A stretch of DNA of 9,198 bases from CAZIQY01 sp964541605 (GTDB lineage: Bacteria; Desulfobacterota; Syntrophia; Syntrophales; UBA2185): assembly GCA_964541605.1 (NCBI GenBank), contig CAZIQY010000097.1:1-9198 (forward strand), given 5' to 3'. The position numbers were made by a program, and so were the translations under genes. Below, in pieces: positions 1 through 6,715 of the stretch (positions within the stretch are counted from its first letter, which is position 1; each line of letters starts with the position of its first letter). The notes below the pieces were generated by a model, which had not been told where the DNA came from, did not search any database, and saw nothing but the letters and a program-made list of their open reading frames with translations.

Positions 1-66
1 GCGCGGACTCGAACCACGGACCCGATGGTTAACAGCCATCTGCTCTACCGACTGAGCTACTGGGGA
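1..66 (-). tRNA. tRNA-Asn (GTT), 3' end truncated by window edge
   Basis: Read on the minus strand, the sequence starts at 66 with the 5' acceptor strand TCCCCAG, then TA and a D-arm with AGTCGGTAGA. The anticodon stem GATGG/CCATC encloses the loop CTGTTAA, giving anticodon GTT (asparagine). The T-arm is CGTGG-TTCGAGT-CCGCG. The first 66 nucleotides of the tRNA are present. Only the rest of the 3' acceptor strand, the discriminator base and any CCA lie off the window. All stems pair, with one T-G wobble in the T stem, so this is a normal functional tRNA. Confidence 0.96.
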
Positions 67-92
67 ATAATCGGTTTTGATAACACGTCCAT

Positions 93-118
93 ATTATAAG
101 AATATGTCAAAGTCAACT
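93..118 (-). promoter_or_regulatory. Candidate promoter of tRNA-Asn
   Basis: On the minus strand upstream of the tRNA there is a perfect TATAAT hexamer (93-98), preceded by the overlapping -35-like words TTGACT and TTGACA (TTGACTTTGACA). The spacing to TATAAT is short (12 nt from TTGACT), so the exact -35/-10 pairing is uncertain. A -10 here would place the transcript start about 20 nt before the mature tRNA 5' end, which is plausible for a processed tRNA. Confidence 0.35.
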
Positions 119-160
119 ATAGTCTTATAAAATTGCACTACACAAATGAAAAAATCTTGA

Positions 161-185
161 TAAATACCCCCAAAATGGGTATTTA
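161..185. promoter_or_regulatory. Inverted repeat, possible operator upstream of the flavodiiron gene
   Basis: TAAATACCC (161-169) and GGGTATTTA (177-185) form a perfect 9-bp inverted repeat around a 7-nt centre. It lies in the tRNA/flavodiiron gap and its right end overlaps the position of a weak -35 (TTAATA, 183-188) for the + strand promoter. A T-run follows it on the minus strand, but no minus-strand gene would end there, so an operator reading is preferred to a terminator. The protein that might bind it is not identifiable from the window. Confidence 0.4.
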
Positions 186-212
186 ATATCCATTCAAGCT
201 GCGCCTTATAAT
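183..212 (+). promoter_or_regulatory. Candidate sigma-70-type promoter of the flavodiiron operon
   Basis: A perfect TATAAT at 207-212 is preceded at 18-nt spacing by TTAATA (183-188), which matches 4 of 6 consensus bases. Transcription would begin near 219, leaving a leader of about 107 nt before the ATG at 326. The -35 overlaps the end of the 161-185 inverted repeat, so a repressor bound there could block it. The hexamers are visible; promoter use is inferred. Confidence 0.45.
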
Positions 213-325
213 ACAATAGAATCTTCTTGTCAATAACTGTCGGGAGCTGTTTTTTGTATGAGAAGAAGATTGCAATCCATGGCTTTCACCAAGAATGGTT
301 CCGATTCAAATCCAGGAGAGATGTT

Positions 326-1537
326 ATGAAAGATTTCTATAAAGCCGTTAAAATCAGCGACCGTGTGTACTGGGTGGGGGCAATCGACTGGAACATAAGG
401 GATTTTCACGGTTATACGACCCGACGGGGAAGTACGTACAACGCCTACCTCGTCCTTGCGGATAAAATCACGCTGATCGACACCGTGAAGGCGCCCTTCA
501 GGGAAGAAATGCTCTCCAGGGTTGCGTCCGTGATTGATCCCCGGGATATCCGGTATATCGTGTCGAACCATTCGGAGATGGACCACTCAGGATGCCTGCC
601 GGAAATCATTGAAATGATCAAGCCGGAGAAGGTTGTTGCCTCTGCCGTCGGGTCAAAAACCTTAAAAGAGCTTTTCCCCATCAGTCATGAAATCCAGGCG
701 GTGAAAGATGGAGATCACCTCAGCCTCGGGAATATGAACCTTTCGTTTATGGAAACACGTATGCTCCACTGGCCTGACAGCATGTTTTCTTATCTAACTG
801 AAGAGCAGATTCTTTTTTCGCAGGATGCCTTCGGAATGCATCTGGCGACCTCCGAGCGGTTTGATGATCAGATCGATCCGTCTATCCTCGGGTATGAGGG
901 TGCGACCTATTATGCCAATATTATCCTTCCTTACTCGCCCCTCGTATTAAAGCTTCTCGACAGGGTGGCTGCTTCAGGCATGGCATTCAAAATCATTGCA
1001 CCCGATCACGGCCCTGTCTGGCGCGGGAATATACCATGGATTGTCGATCTTTACGCCGGGTGGGCCGCCCAGAAGCCGACACTAAAAGCCGTCGTCGTTT
1101 ATGCAACGATGTGGCACAGCACGGAGATGATGGCAAGGGCCGTTTCGGAGGGACTTGCAGCCGGCGGCTTGAACGTAAAGCTCATGTCCATGGATGTATT
1201 TCATCGAAGCGATGTGGCATACGAACTCCTCGATGCGGGCGCTCTCGTTGTCGGTTCCTCAACGCTGAATAACCATATGCTGCCCCATATCGCGGATGTC
1301 CTGACCTATCTCAAGGGACTGAAACCGGCGAATCTCATGGGAGCTGCATTCGGATCGTTCGGATGGAGTGGTGAGGCGGTTCGTCAGATTCAAAGTGTCC
1401 TGGTGGAAATGAAGGTCGAAATGGTCGGGGAGGCCATCAGCGTAAGACATGTTCCTGATAAAGGTGTATTGGATAAATGCTGTGATCTGGGGAACCTCAT
1501 ATCGGAAAAGTTGAAGGAAAGATTGGCAGGTCAGTAA
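326..1537 (+). CDS. Flavodiiron protein (rubredoxin:oxygen oxidoreductase / FprA type)
   Basis: Cytoplasmic di-iron/FMN enzyme that reduces O2 to water, or NO to N2O in some members, using electrons from rubredoxin. I place the start at 326 (MKDFYKAVK), giving 403 residues, the usual family length; AGGAG lies about 8 nt upstream. The in-frame extension to 227 has no family-like sequence. The N-terminal metallo-beta-lactamase-like domain (about 1-250) carries every expected di-iron ligand: H82-x-E84-x-D86-H87 (HSEMDH), H148, D167 and H228. The C-terminal flavodoxin domain (about 253-400) has an FMN-phosphate loop (ATMWHSTE) and the segments STLNNHMLP and AFGSFGWSGEA typical of FprA proteins. 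No C-terminal rubredoxin or flavin-reductase domain is fused; a separate rubredoxin gene follows. Choice of O2 or NO as main substrate cannot be read from sequence. Confidence 0.95.
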   Translation: MKDFYKAVKISDRVYWVGAIDWNIRDFHGYTTRRGSTYNAYLVLADKITLIDTVKAPFREEMLSRVASVIDPRDIRYIVSNHSEMDHSGCLPEIIEMIKPEKVVASAVGSKTLKELFPISHEIQAVKDGDHLSLGNMNLSFMETRMLHWPDSMFSYLTEEQILFSQDAFGMHLATSERFDDQIDPSILGYEGATYYANIILPYSPLVLKLLDRVAASGMAFKIIAPDHGPVWRGNIPWIVDLYAGWAAQKPTLKAVVVYATMWHSTEMMARAVSEGLAAGGLNVKLMSMDVFHRSDVAYELLDAGALVVGSSTLNNHMLPHIADVLTYLKGLKPANLMGAAFGSFGWSGEAVRQIQSVLVEMKVEMVGEAISVRHVPDKGVLDKCCDLGNLISEKLKERLAGQ

Positions 1538-1573
1538 TTGAATTTACCGGGAATGATTTATTTTTCAACTTTT

Positions 1574-1705
1574 GAGACCTTTGGAAAACTACACTTCCTG
1601 TCATTCCCGCGCAGGCGGGAATCCAGAAAGTATTTGATAATACTAGATTCCTGCTTTCGCAGGAATGACAAGATGGTTGGTTTTAAGCAATTTTTCAAAG
1701 GTCTC
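1574..1705. mobile_element. MITE-like nested inverted-repeat element between flavodiiron and rubredoxin genes
   Basis: Outer terminal inverted repeats are GAGACCTTTGGAAAA (1574-1588) and TTTTTCAAAGGTCTC (1691-1705). Fourteen of 15 positions pair and the exception can form a G-T wobble. Inside is a second inverted repeat: TGTCATTCC (1599-1607) matches GGAATGACA (1662-1670). Each inner arm is itself a perfect 8-bp hairpin: ATTCCCGC/GCGGGAAT with loop GCAG (1603-1622), and ATTCCTGC/GCAGGAAT with loop TTTC (1647-1666). There is no coding capacity, and no clear target-site duplication was seen. The CATTCCCGC...GCGGGAAT core resembles a dispersed palindromic repeat found in many proteobacterial genomes (from memory). 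It may have been mobilised by a transposase encoded elsewhere. In the transcript it would fold into strong hairpins. Confidence 0.75.
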
Positions 1706-1733
1706 GATATATTGGTTGAAGGGAGAAGCGAAT

Positions 1734-1892
1734 ATGCAAAAATATGTTTGTGGCGTGTGCGGCTATGTCTATGATCCTGCCGAGGGAGATCCGGAAAGCA
1801 GCATTCCTCCCGGGGTACCTTTTGAAAAGCTTCCTGAAGATTGGGCGTGTCCCATCTGCGGGGCCGGCAAGGATGAATTCTCTCCGGAATAA
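1734..1892 (+). CDS. Rubredoxin
   Basis: Small cytoplasmic one-electron carrier of 52 residues, the standard rubredoxin length. Iron is bound by four cysteines in two CxxCG knuckles: C6-x2-C9-G (YVCGVCGY) and C39-x2-C42-G (CPICG). The conserved aromatic and loop residues Y11, Y13, P15, G18, D19, P20, F30, LPEDW (33-37) and F49 are present. The start is set by ATG at 1734 with AGGGAG (1720-1725) 8 nt upstream; longer in-frame starts run back into the repeat element and are not used. It lies between the flavodiiron and rubrerythrin genes, so it is probably the direct electron donor to both. The gap to rubrerythrin is 32 bp, consistent with co-transcription. That gap begins with an imperfect 10-bp tandem duplication (GGAATAACGG/GGAATAGCGG, 1886-1905) that overlaps the stop codon. 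Confidence 0.97.
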   Translation: MQKYVCGVCGYVYDPAEGDPESSIPPGVPFEKLPEDWACPICGAGKDEFSPE

Positions 1893-1924
1893 CGGGGAAT
1901 AGCGGGGATCGGTGTATAAGGGAA

Positions 1925-2419
1925 ATGGGGAAGACAGAGGATGCATTGTATCAGGCCTATACGGGGGAGGCGAAGGCAGCCCTCAGGCTGAAAGTATTTG
2001 CTGAAAAGGCCGAGGAAGAAGGCTATCCGCAAATGGCGAAGCTATTCCGTGTTATTGCTTTTTCCGAAGAGATTCATGGCGCCCGTGCGCTCCGGGTTCT
2101 CGGCAGGGTAAAAGGGACGGAAGAAAACCTTGCCGCCAGTTTCGAATCGGAAACAAAGGTGGCGGAGGTTGCCTACGATCAGTTCATCAGGGATGCGGAA
2201 GCGGAAGGAAATAGCGCCGCCGTCCTTCACTTCAGTCAGAGTAAAGATGTGGAAGAAATCCACGCGAAACTATATAAGGAAGCGATGGGCCATCTCATGG
2301 AGGAGAGGCAAACCACCTACCACGTCTGCGAGGTATGCGGTTATGTTTCGGATGGGATTCTTCCGGAAGAATGCCCTGTTTGCGGTGCGCTCAAAGACCA
2401 GTTTGTTTTATTTGATTAA
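1925..2419 (+). CDS. Rubrerythrin, lacking the redox-switch glutamate
   Basis: Cytoplasmic peroxidase that reduces H2O2 to water at a di-iron site, taking electrons through its own rubredoxin-like centre. The 164-residue protein has an N-terminal four-helix ferritin-like domain (about 1-128) and a C-terminal rubredoxin-like domain (C135, C138, C150, C153). Expected di-iron ligands are E15, E48, H51 (EEIH), E76, E110 and H113 (EEIH). The spacings E15-E48 (33) and E76-E110 (34) equal those I recall for Desulfovibrio vulgaris rubrerythrin (E20-E53, E94-E128). With that ungapped alignment, the extra ligand E97 of the D. vulgaris enzyme, which exchanges with a histidine on redox change, is V79 here. 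The loop between helix pairs is 13 residues shorter than in D. vulgaris. The ATG at 1925 has no well-spaced Shine-Dalgarno (AAGGGA lies 1 nt away), so translational coupling is possible. The gene end overlaps the convergent gene by 12 bp. Confidence 0.93.
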   Translation: MGKTEDALYQAYTGEAKAALRLKVFAEKAEEEGYPQMAKLFRVIAFSEEIHGARALRVLGRVKGTEENLAASFESETKVAEVAYDQFIRDAEAEGNSAAVLHFSQSKDVEEIHAKLYKEAMGHLMEERQTTYHVCEVCGYVSDGILPEECPVCGALKDQFVLFD

Positions 2420-3478
2420 CCCCCTTTCCTGGGCGATACGCATATATGTTTCCACGATATCGGCAGGGGGGACATGGCAGTCCTTCTCGTCCTTACGGAT
2501 AAGTTTGATGGCTTGAGTTCCGCAGGTTGTTACACAAAGGCCACACCCGATGCACCGGTTCGGGTCGATTTCTGCGACGTCATCCTTCATTTGGATCGCA
2601 TCCATCTGACACCGTTCCAGACATATTTCGCAGGCGATGCATTCGTCAGCCCGAACAGTGGCGTAGTAATTTGAGTGAACAAATTGAGCTGGCTTGGGAT
2701 AACGCTTGAAGGCCTTCAACACCTGGCAGCAATCCCCGCAGCAAAGACAGATATTCATAATTCTCTGGGCGTTGGATGGTTGCAGGACCAGACCCTGCTC
2801 CTCGGCCTGGCGGAGAATGTCGAGAGCTTCCTCCTTGGTGATGGAACGACCGATTCCGTTTTTTTCGTAGAAATACGCACCGCTGGAAAAAACAAGACAG
2901 GCCTCCTTCAGCTTTCCGCATCCTTTTCCGATCATGGTGTGTTCTTTTCGACAGATACAGGGTGCTACCAGGATCTTGCGCTGCTTTTCAATGAGTTGTC
3001 GGGCGTCCTCATAGGGCATCACGGCTGCCTGACTTTCCAGGCTGGCTCCGATGGGAATCGTCCTTAACTGCTGGGTCTTGATCCGGGTCATGGCGTCAAA
3101 CAGGGACGGAATGTATTCATTCATGTCCTTGATCAGTCCTTCGTCCAGGTCATTGACGTGGTATTCCCAGATTCCGATCACGTACTGGGCAGCCGTATAC
3201 ATCGGTCCCTCGGAGCGATCAGAGCGACCGATCAGGCCCTTGCGGGACATTTCATACAGGACATCAGCCAGTTCATGGGAGAGTCTGCCTGCCTTTTGGG
3301 CTATCGTTTCTACAGGTTCCGGCCACATGGCCAGATGACAGGCCAGAGCAGCCTCCTCTTCGGTAAAGAGTCTTTTAAGAATGCGAATCTCAACTCCGGA
3401 TTCCGTCCTGGGAAAGCCGGCGGGCAGGCTATCCAGGAATGCGGCAAGGCGCTCATACACATCTTGAGTTTGAGTCAT
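2408..3478 (-). CDS. Winged-helix-like / cysteine-rich [4Fe-4S] ferredoxin-domain protein, function unknown
   Basis: Predicted soluble iron-sulfur protein of 356 residues. The start is ATG at 3478, with the strong site AAGGAGGG (3487-3494) 8 nt upstream; a TTG seven codons earlier would fall before that site. Residues about 30-84 look like a winged helix (ETIAQKAGRLSHELADVLYE, then MSRKGLIGR). A middle region carries CICR (C174, C176), C187 and C194. A dense cluster CLCCGDCC follows (C244, C246, C247, C250, C251). The C-terminus has two classical ferredoxin motifs: C280/C283/C286/C290 (CIACEICLERC) and C309/C312/C315/C319 (CIGCGLCVTTC), each predicted to hold a [4Fe-4S] cluster. Similar proteins are common in anaerobic Desulfobacterota (from memory), but I know no assigned reaction. 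The convergent 12-bp overlap with rubrerythrin suggests, but does not prove, a link to redox defence. It could be an electron-transfer protein or a redox-responsive regulator. Confidence 0.85.
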   Translation of the reverse strand: MTQTQDVYERLAAFLDSLPAGFPRTESGVEIRILKRLFTEEEAALACHLAMWPEPVETIAQKAGRLSHELADVLYEMSRKGLIGRSDRSEGPMYTAAQYVIGIWEYHVNDLDEGLIKDMNEYIPSLFDAMTRIKTQQLRTIPIGASLESQAAVMPYEDARQLIEKQRKILVAPCICRKEHTMIGKGCGKLKEACLVFSSGAYFYEKNGIGRSITKEEALDILRQAEEQGLVLQPSNAQRIMNICLCCGDCCQVLKAFKRYPKPAQFVHSNYYATVRADECIACEICLERCQMDAIQMKDDVAEIDPNRCIGCGLCVTTCGTQAIKLIRKDEKDCHVPPADIVETYMRIAQERGLIK

Positions 3479-3543
3479 TGGCGATACCCTCCTTATCAAT
3501 CAATCGTGGATGATTTGGAAAACGTTTCAAACCGGGATATGTA

Positions 3544-3572
3544 TTCATACCTGAATGTTGGGGATATATCAA
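3544..3572 (-). promoter_or_regulatory. Candidate promoter of the [4Fe-4S] protein gene
   Basis: On the minus strand TTGATA (3567-3572, 5 of 6 matches to the -35 consensus) and TATGAA (3544-3549, 4 of 6 matches to the -10 consensus) are separated by exactly 17 nt. Transcription would start near 3537, about 58 nt before the ATG. No equally good pair was found on the plus strand of this gap for the 3662 gene. The nearest is TTGAAA (3597-3602), which lacks a convincing -10. Confidence 0.4.
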
Positions 3573-3661
3573 GGGGTATAGGAACCAACTCGACACTTGA
3601 AATATTTTCGATGAAAGGTTATTCAACAAACCTAAATAGTCACCATGTGGAGGAAATATAG

Positions 3662-4063
3662 ATGATGGGGCTTTTAATACGTTGGCTGGTCGTGACAGCG
3701 GCCATCATTCTTGCGTCCTACTTGCTGGACGGCATCGAGATAAAAAATTTCTTCTCGGCCTTTTTCGCGGCAGCAGCCCTGGGTATTCTGAATGCGTTGT
3801 TTCGTCCGATCCTGATTGTCCTAACCCTGCCGATCAATATCCTGACTCTGGGACTTTTCACCTTTCTGATCAATGCTCTGATGCTCAAGATGGCGTCGGG
3901 CATCATTCCAGGCTTTGAGGTTCACGGGTTCTGGACGGCGATATTTGGCTCTCTGATCATCAGTGCGATCAGTTGGCTTCTGAACGCATTCATCAGCGAC
4001 AGGGGCAGGGTAGAAAGGGTTGATGTTCTCGACCTGCAAAAGAGAGGAGACAGATGGGAATAA
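3662..4063 (+). CDS. Small four-helix membrane protein, YvlD / phage-holin family 4 type (PF04020-like)
   Basis: Integral inner-membrane protein of 133 residues with four predicted transmembrane segments: about 4-22, 29-47, 50-77 and 88-110. A short charged cytoplasmic-type tail follows (SDRGRVERVDVL onward). The segments LNALFRPIL, TLPINILTLGLFTF and the C-terminal turn before SLIISAISWLLNAFI are typical of the YvlD-like family, often labelled 'phage holin family protein'. Despite that label nothing here suggests a prophage, and the biochemical role of the family is not established. ATG at 3662 is favoured over the adjacent ATG at 3665 because GGAGG (3649-3653) then sits 8 nt away. The last codons overlap the mutS start by 10 bp, implying co-transcription and translational coupling with mutS. 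Confidence 0.88.
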   Translation: MMGLLIRWLVVTAAIILASYLLDGIEIKNFFSAFFAAAALGILNALFRPILIVLTLPINILTLGLFTFLINALMLKMASGIIPGFEVHGFWTAIFGSLIISAISWLLNAFISDRGRVERVDVLDLQKRGDRWE

Positions 4064-6669
4064 CGACCCTGACCCCCGCCATGAGACAGTTCCTGGAGAT
4101 CAAGGAACAGCATAAAGACTGCATCCTTTTCTTCAGGATGGGTGATTTTTATGAGATGTTTTTTGAAGACGCCGTTACTGCGTCCAAGGTTCTGGAGATC
4201 ACGCTGACGTCAAGAAACAAAGGCAAGGAGGACAGCATTCCACTTTGCGGTATTCCCTATCATGCCGCTTCGTCATATATTGCCAGGCTTATTGAACAGG
4301 GGTTCAAGGTAGCCATTTGTGAGCAGGTGGAGGATCCGAAGCTTGCGAAAGGCATTGTAAAGAGGGAGGTCGTGCGCATCATCACGCCCGGTCTTTTTGT
4401 GGACGCCGAGAATCTAAAAGCAAAGGAAAATAACTTTCTGGCGGCTGTGTCATGTGTTGATCGCACTTTGGGTCTTGCTTTTCTGGATATCTCAACGGGA
4501 GAATTTCGTGTGACTGAATCCGAGGACAGGGAGTTTTTCCTGGCGGAGCTCAGCGGTCTTGATTTTCGGGAAGTGCTTCTGGAAGATGACAAGGGGAAAA
4601 ATTTCATTAAAGCATGTTTACCGGATACGGCGGGATTCAGGATCAACTATTTTTCAGCAGATTATTTTGATTATGAAGCGGCCATCTCCCGTTTGAAAGA
4701 GTATTTTTCAGCAGATTGTCTAAATCAGATTCATATCGCAAGCCATCCGGCGGCCGCTGCCGCGGCAGGGGCCGTGCTGCGTTATGTGACGGAGACGCAG
4801 AAAGATCATCTCAACCATATTAATGTCATCAAGTGGTATGAGATGAATGGCTATCTTGTTCTGGATGACATTGCCAAACGGAATCTCGAACTGTTTACCA
4901 CCATTACGGATCACAAGAAGGAAGGTTCTCTCTTTTACATGATCGATGAAACGGTGACCCCCATGGGTGGCAGAAAATTGCGATGGTGGCTGAATTATCC
5001 CCTTGTCAACCCTGAGTTGATCAAGGAGCGGCTCGCTGCCGTATATGAAATAAAGGAACATCACCTGTTGCGGGGAAATATCCGTAAGGCGCTTGCCCGT
5101 ATCTATGACCTGGAGAGACTGGCGAGCAGGGTGTCCATGGGAGTGGCCAATGGACGGGACCTGATTGCCTTAAAGAACTCTTTGAATGTCCTGCCTGAAA
5201 TCCGGTTGCTGCTTGATGGAAGGGAGTCACGCCTGCTTTCTTCCGTATATGCGGGGATTGATGAAATGCCGGACATTCTGTCTCTGATTGAGGGGTCCAT
5301 TTCAGAGGACGCCCCATTGACGATACGTGAAGGCGGTATCATAAAAGAGGGTTACGACCCCAAGCTGGATGATCTGATTGCCGTTAGCAGGGATGGAAAA
5401 AAGTGGATTGCCGCCCTTGAGCAAAAAGAAAGAAAAAAAACGGGAATCAATTCCTTAAAAGTCGGCTTTAACAGCGTCTTTGGTTATTACATCGAAGTCA
5501 CGAAATTGAACACCGATCTCGTTCCCGATGATTATATCCGGAAACAGACCCTCGTGAATGCCGAGCGTTATATTAATCAGGAACTGAAGGAATATGAATA
5601 TACGGTATTGAATGCGGAGGATTGCCGGAAAGACAGAGAGTATGAGCTCTTTGTCGATATCAGGGTAAAAATTGCAAAGGATATCAAGAGGATTCAGAAA
5701 ACGGCTTCCCTGATTGCTGATCTGGATGCCGTTGTGTCTCTGTCTGAAGTGGCGGAGCGATACAATTATTGCTGTCCTTCCGTGGATGATGAGGACAGGA
5801 TTGAAATCAAAGACGGCAGACATCCTGTTGTGGAAAGGATGCCTCTTCCGGACGGTTTTGTTCCGAATGATGTCCAGCTTGATCTGGAGAAGAATCGCTT
5901 TCTCGTGATAACGGGGCCCAATATGGCCGGAAAGTCAACGTATATCAGGCAGATCGCGCTTATCGTGATTCTTGCCCAGATGGGGAGTTTTGTGCCTGCG
6001 GCGGAAGCTCGCATCGGTATTGCCGACCGGATATTCACCCGGATTGGCGCTGCGGACAGTCTGACCAGGGGACAGAGCACCTTCATGGTGGAGATGACCG
6101 AGGTGGCCAATATCCTGAAAAATGCCACCCCAAGGAGCCTGATCATTCTGGATGAAGTGGGCAGGGGAACCAGCACATTTGACGGTTTGAGTATTGCCTG
6201 GGCTGTGGCGGAATATATTCACGATGCCAAACACATCGGCGCACGAACGCTGTTTGCCACCCACTATCACGAGTTGACAGATCTTGCCGTGACGAAAGAA
6301 GGTGCGAAAAATTTCAATATCGCTGTCAAAGAATGGGGCGACAGAATTATTTTTCTCAGAAAGATTACGGAAGGGGGGACGAACCGGAGTTACGGTATTC
6401 AGGTGGCGCGGATCGCCGGGGTGCCGGAAGAAGTCATCATCCGGTCCAGGGAAGTCCTGAAAAATCTCGAAAAGGGGGAGCTTGACGAAGTCGGTATGCC
6501 GAAGATCGCCCGCAGCAGGAAATCGTCCCTGAAGAACAGGACTCAACTGAGCCTGTTTATGGACGATGAAGATATGATCATGAGGGAACTGACAGAACTT
6601 GATACCCTTAATATGACGCCGCTGGAGGCCCTTCAGAAGATCAGCGCCTGGAAAGATAAGCTACGCTGA
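4054..6669 (+). CDS. mutS: DNA mismatch repair protein MutS
   Basis: Recognises mismatches and small loops in DNA and, with ATP, recruits MutL to start methyl-independent or strand-directed repair. The protein is 871 residues, close to the E. coli length (853). The N-terminal domain carries the mismatch-reading motif F32-Y33-E34 in GDFYEMF. Connector, lever and clamp regions follow, including KVGFNSVFGYYIEV. The ABC-type ATPase has Walker A GPNMAGKST (621-629, K627), Walker B LIILDEVGRG (D700-E701) and ATHYHEL (H737). Near the C-terminus QLSLF (831-835) matches a beta-clamp-binding motif. The start at 4054 keeps the family's TPxMxQ(F/Y) N-terminus; GAGGAG (4044-4049) is only 4 nt upstream, and the start overlaps the preceding gene by 10 bp. 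A run of eight A bases lies at 5433-5440. No mutL is in the window. Confidence 0.98.
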   Translation: MGITTLTPAMRQFLEIKEQHKDCILFFRMGDFYEMFFEDAVTASKVLEITLTSRNKGKEDSIPLCGIPYHAASSYIARLIEQGFKVAICEQVEDPKLAKGIVKREVVRIITPGLFVDAENLKAKENNFLAAVSCVDRTLGLAFLDISTGEFRVTESEDREFFLAELSGLDFREVLLEDDKGKNFIKACLPDTAGFRINYFSADYFDYEAAISRLKEYFSADCLNQIHIASHPAAAAAAGAVLRYVTETQKDHLNHINVIKWYEMNGYLVLDDIAKRNLELFTTITDHKKEGSLFYMIDETVTPMGGRKLRWWLNYPLVNPELIKERLAAVYEIKEHHLLRGNIRKALARIYDLERLASRVSMGVANGRDLIALKNSLNVLPEIRLLLDGRESRLLSSVYAGIDEMPDILSLIEGSISEDAPLTIREGGIIKEGYDPKLDDLIAVSRDGKKWIAALEQKERKKTGINSLKVGFNSVFGYYIEVTKLNTDLVPDDYIRKQTLVNAERYINQELKEYEYTVLNAEDCRKDREYELFVDIRVKIAKDIKRIQKTASLIADLDAVVSLSEVAERYNYCCPSVDDEDRIEIKDGRHPVVERMPLPDGFVPNDVQLDLEKNRFLVITGPNMAGKSTYIRQIALIVILAQMGSFVPAAEARIGIADRIFTRIGAADSLTRGQSTFMVEMTEVANILKNATPRSLIILDEVGRGTSTFDGLSIAWAVAEYIHDAKHIGARTLFATHYHELTDLAVTKEGAKNFNIAVKEWGDRIIFLRKITEGGTNRSYGIQVARIAGVPEEVIIRSREVLKNLEKGELDEVGMPKIARSRKSSLKNRTQLSLFMDDEDMIMRELTELDTLNMTPLEALQKISAWKDKLR

Positions 6670-6715
6670 CAGCAGACTCCTGCTTGCACACAAACTGACC
6701 CGCAATACGATTCGC

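Noticed and set aside
161..185. Inverted repeat read as a transcription terminator
   Set aside because: The stem is AT-rich, no T-run follows on the plus strand, and on the minus strand no gene would terminate there.
227..325. 33-residue N-terminal extension of the flavodiiron protein
   Set aside because: The ATG at 326 has AGGAG at proper distance and gives the family-standard N-terminus and length. The extension has no ribosome binding site and lies directly after the likely promoter.
1599..1670. Paired hairpins read as a CRISPR unit or an intrinsic terminator of the flavodiiron gene
   Set aside because: There is only one copy pair in inverted orientation with no spacers, and no U-tract follows either hairpin. 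The outer terminal repeats fit a MITE better.
3478..3499. TTG start seven codons upstream for the [4Fe-4S] protein
   Set aside because: The AAGGAGGG ribosome binding site lies inside that extension and is correctly spaced for the ATG at 3478.
3158..3661. Plus-strand open frame of 167 codons ending just before the YvlD-type gene
   Set aside because: Most of it is antisense to the N-terminal half of the [4Fe-4S] protein gene, and it has no family-like sequence.
3662..4063. Reading the 'phage holin family' protein as evidence of a prophage
   Set aside because: The YvlD-like family is chromosomal and widespread, and no other phage gene or attachment site is seen next to it.
5935..6546. Minus-strand open frame of 203 codons inside mutS
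   Set aside because: It is a shadow of the strongly conserved MutS ATPase domain on the other strand.
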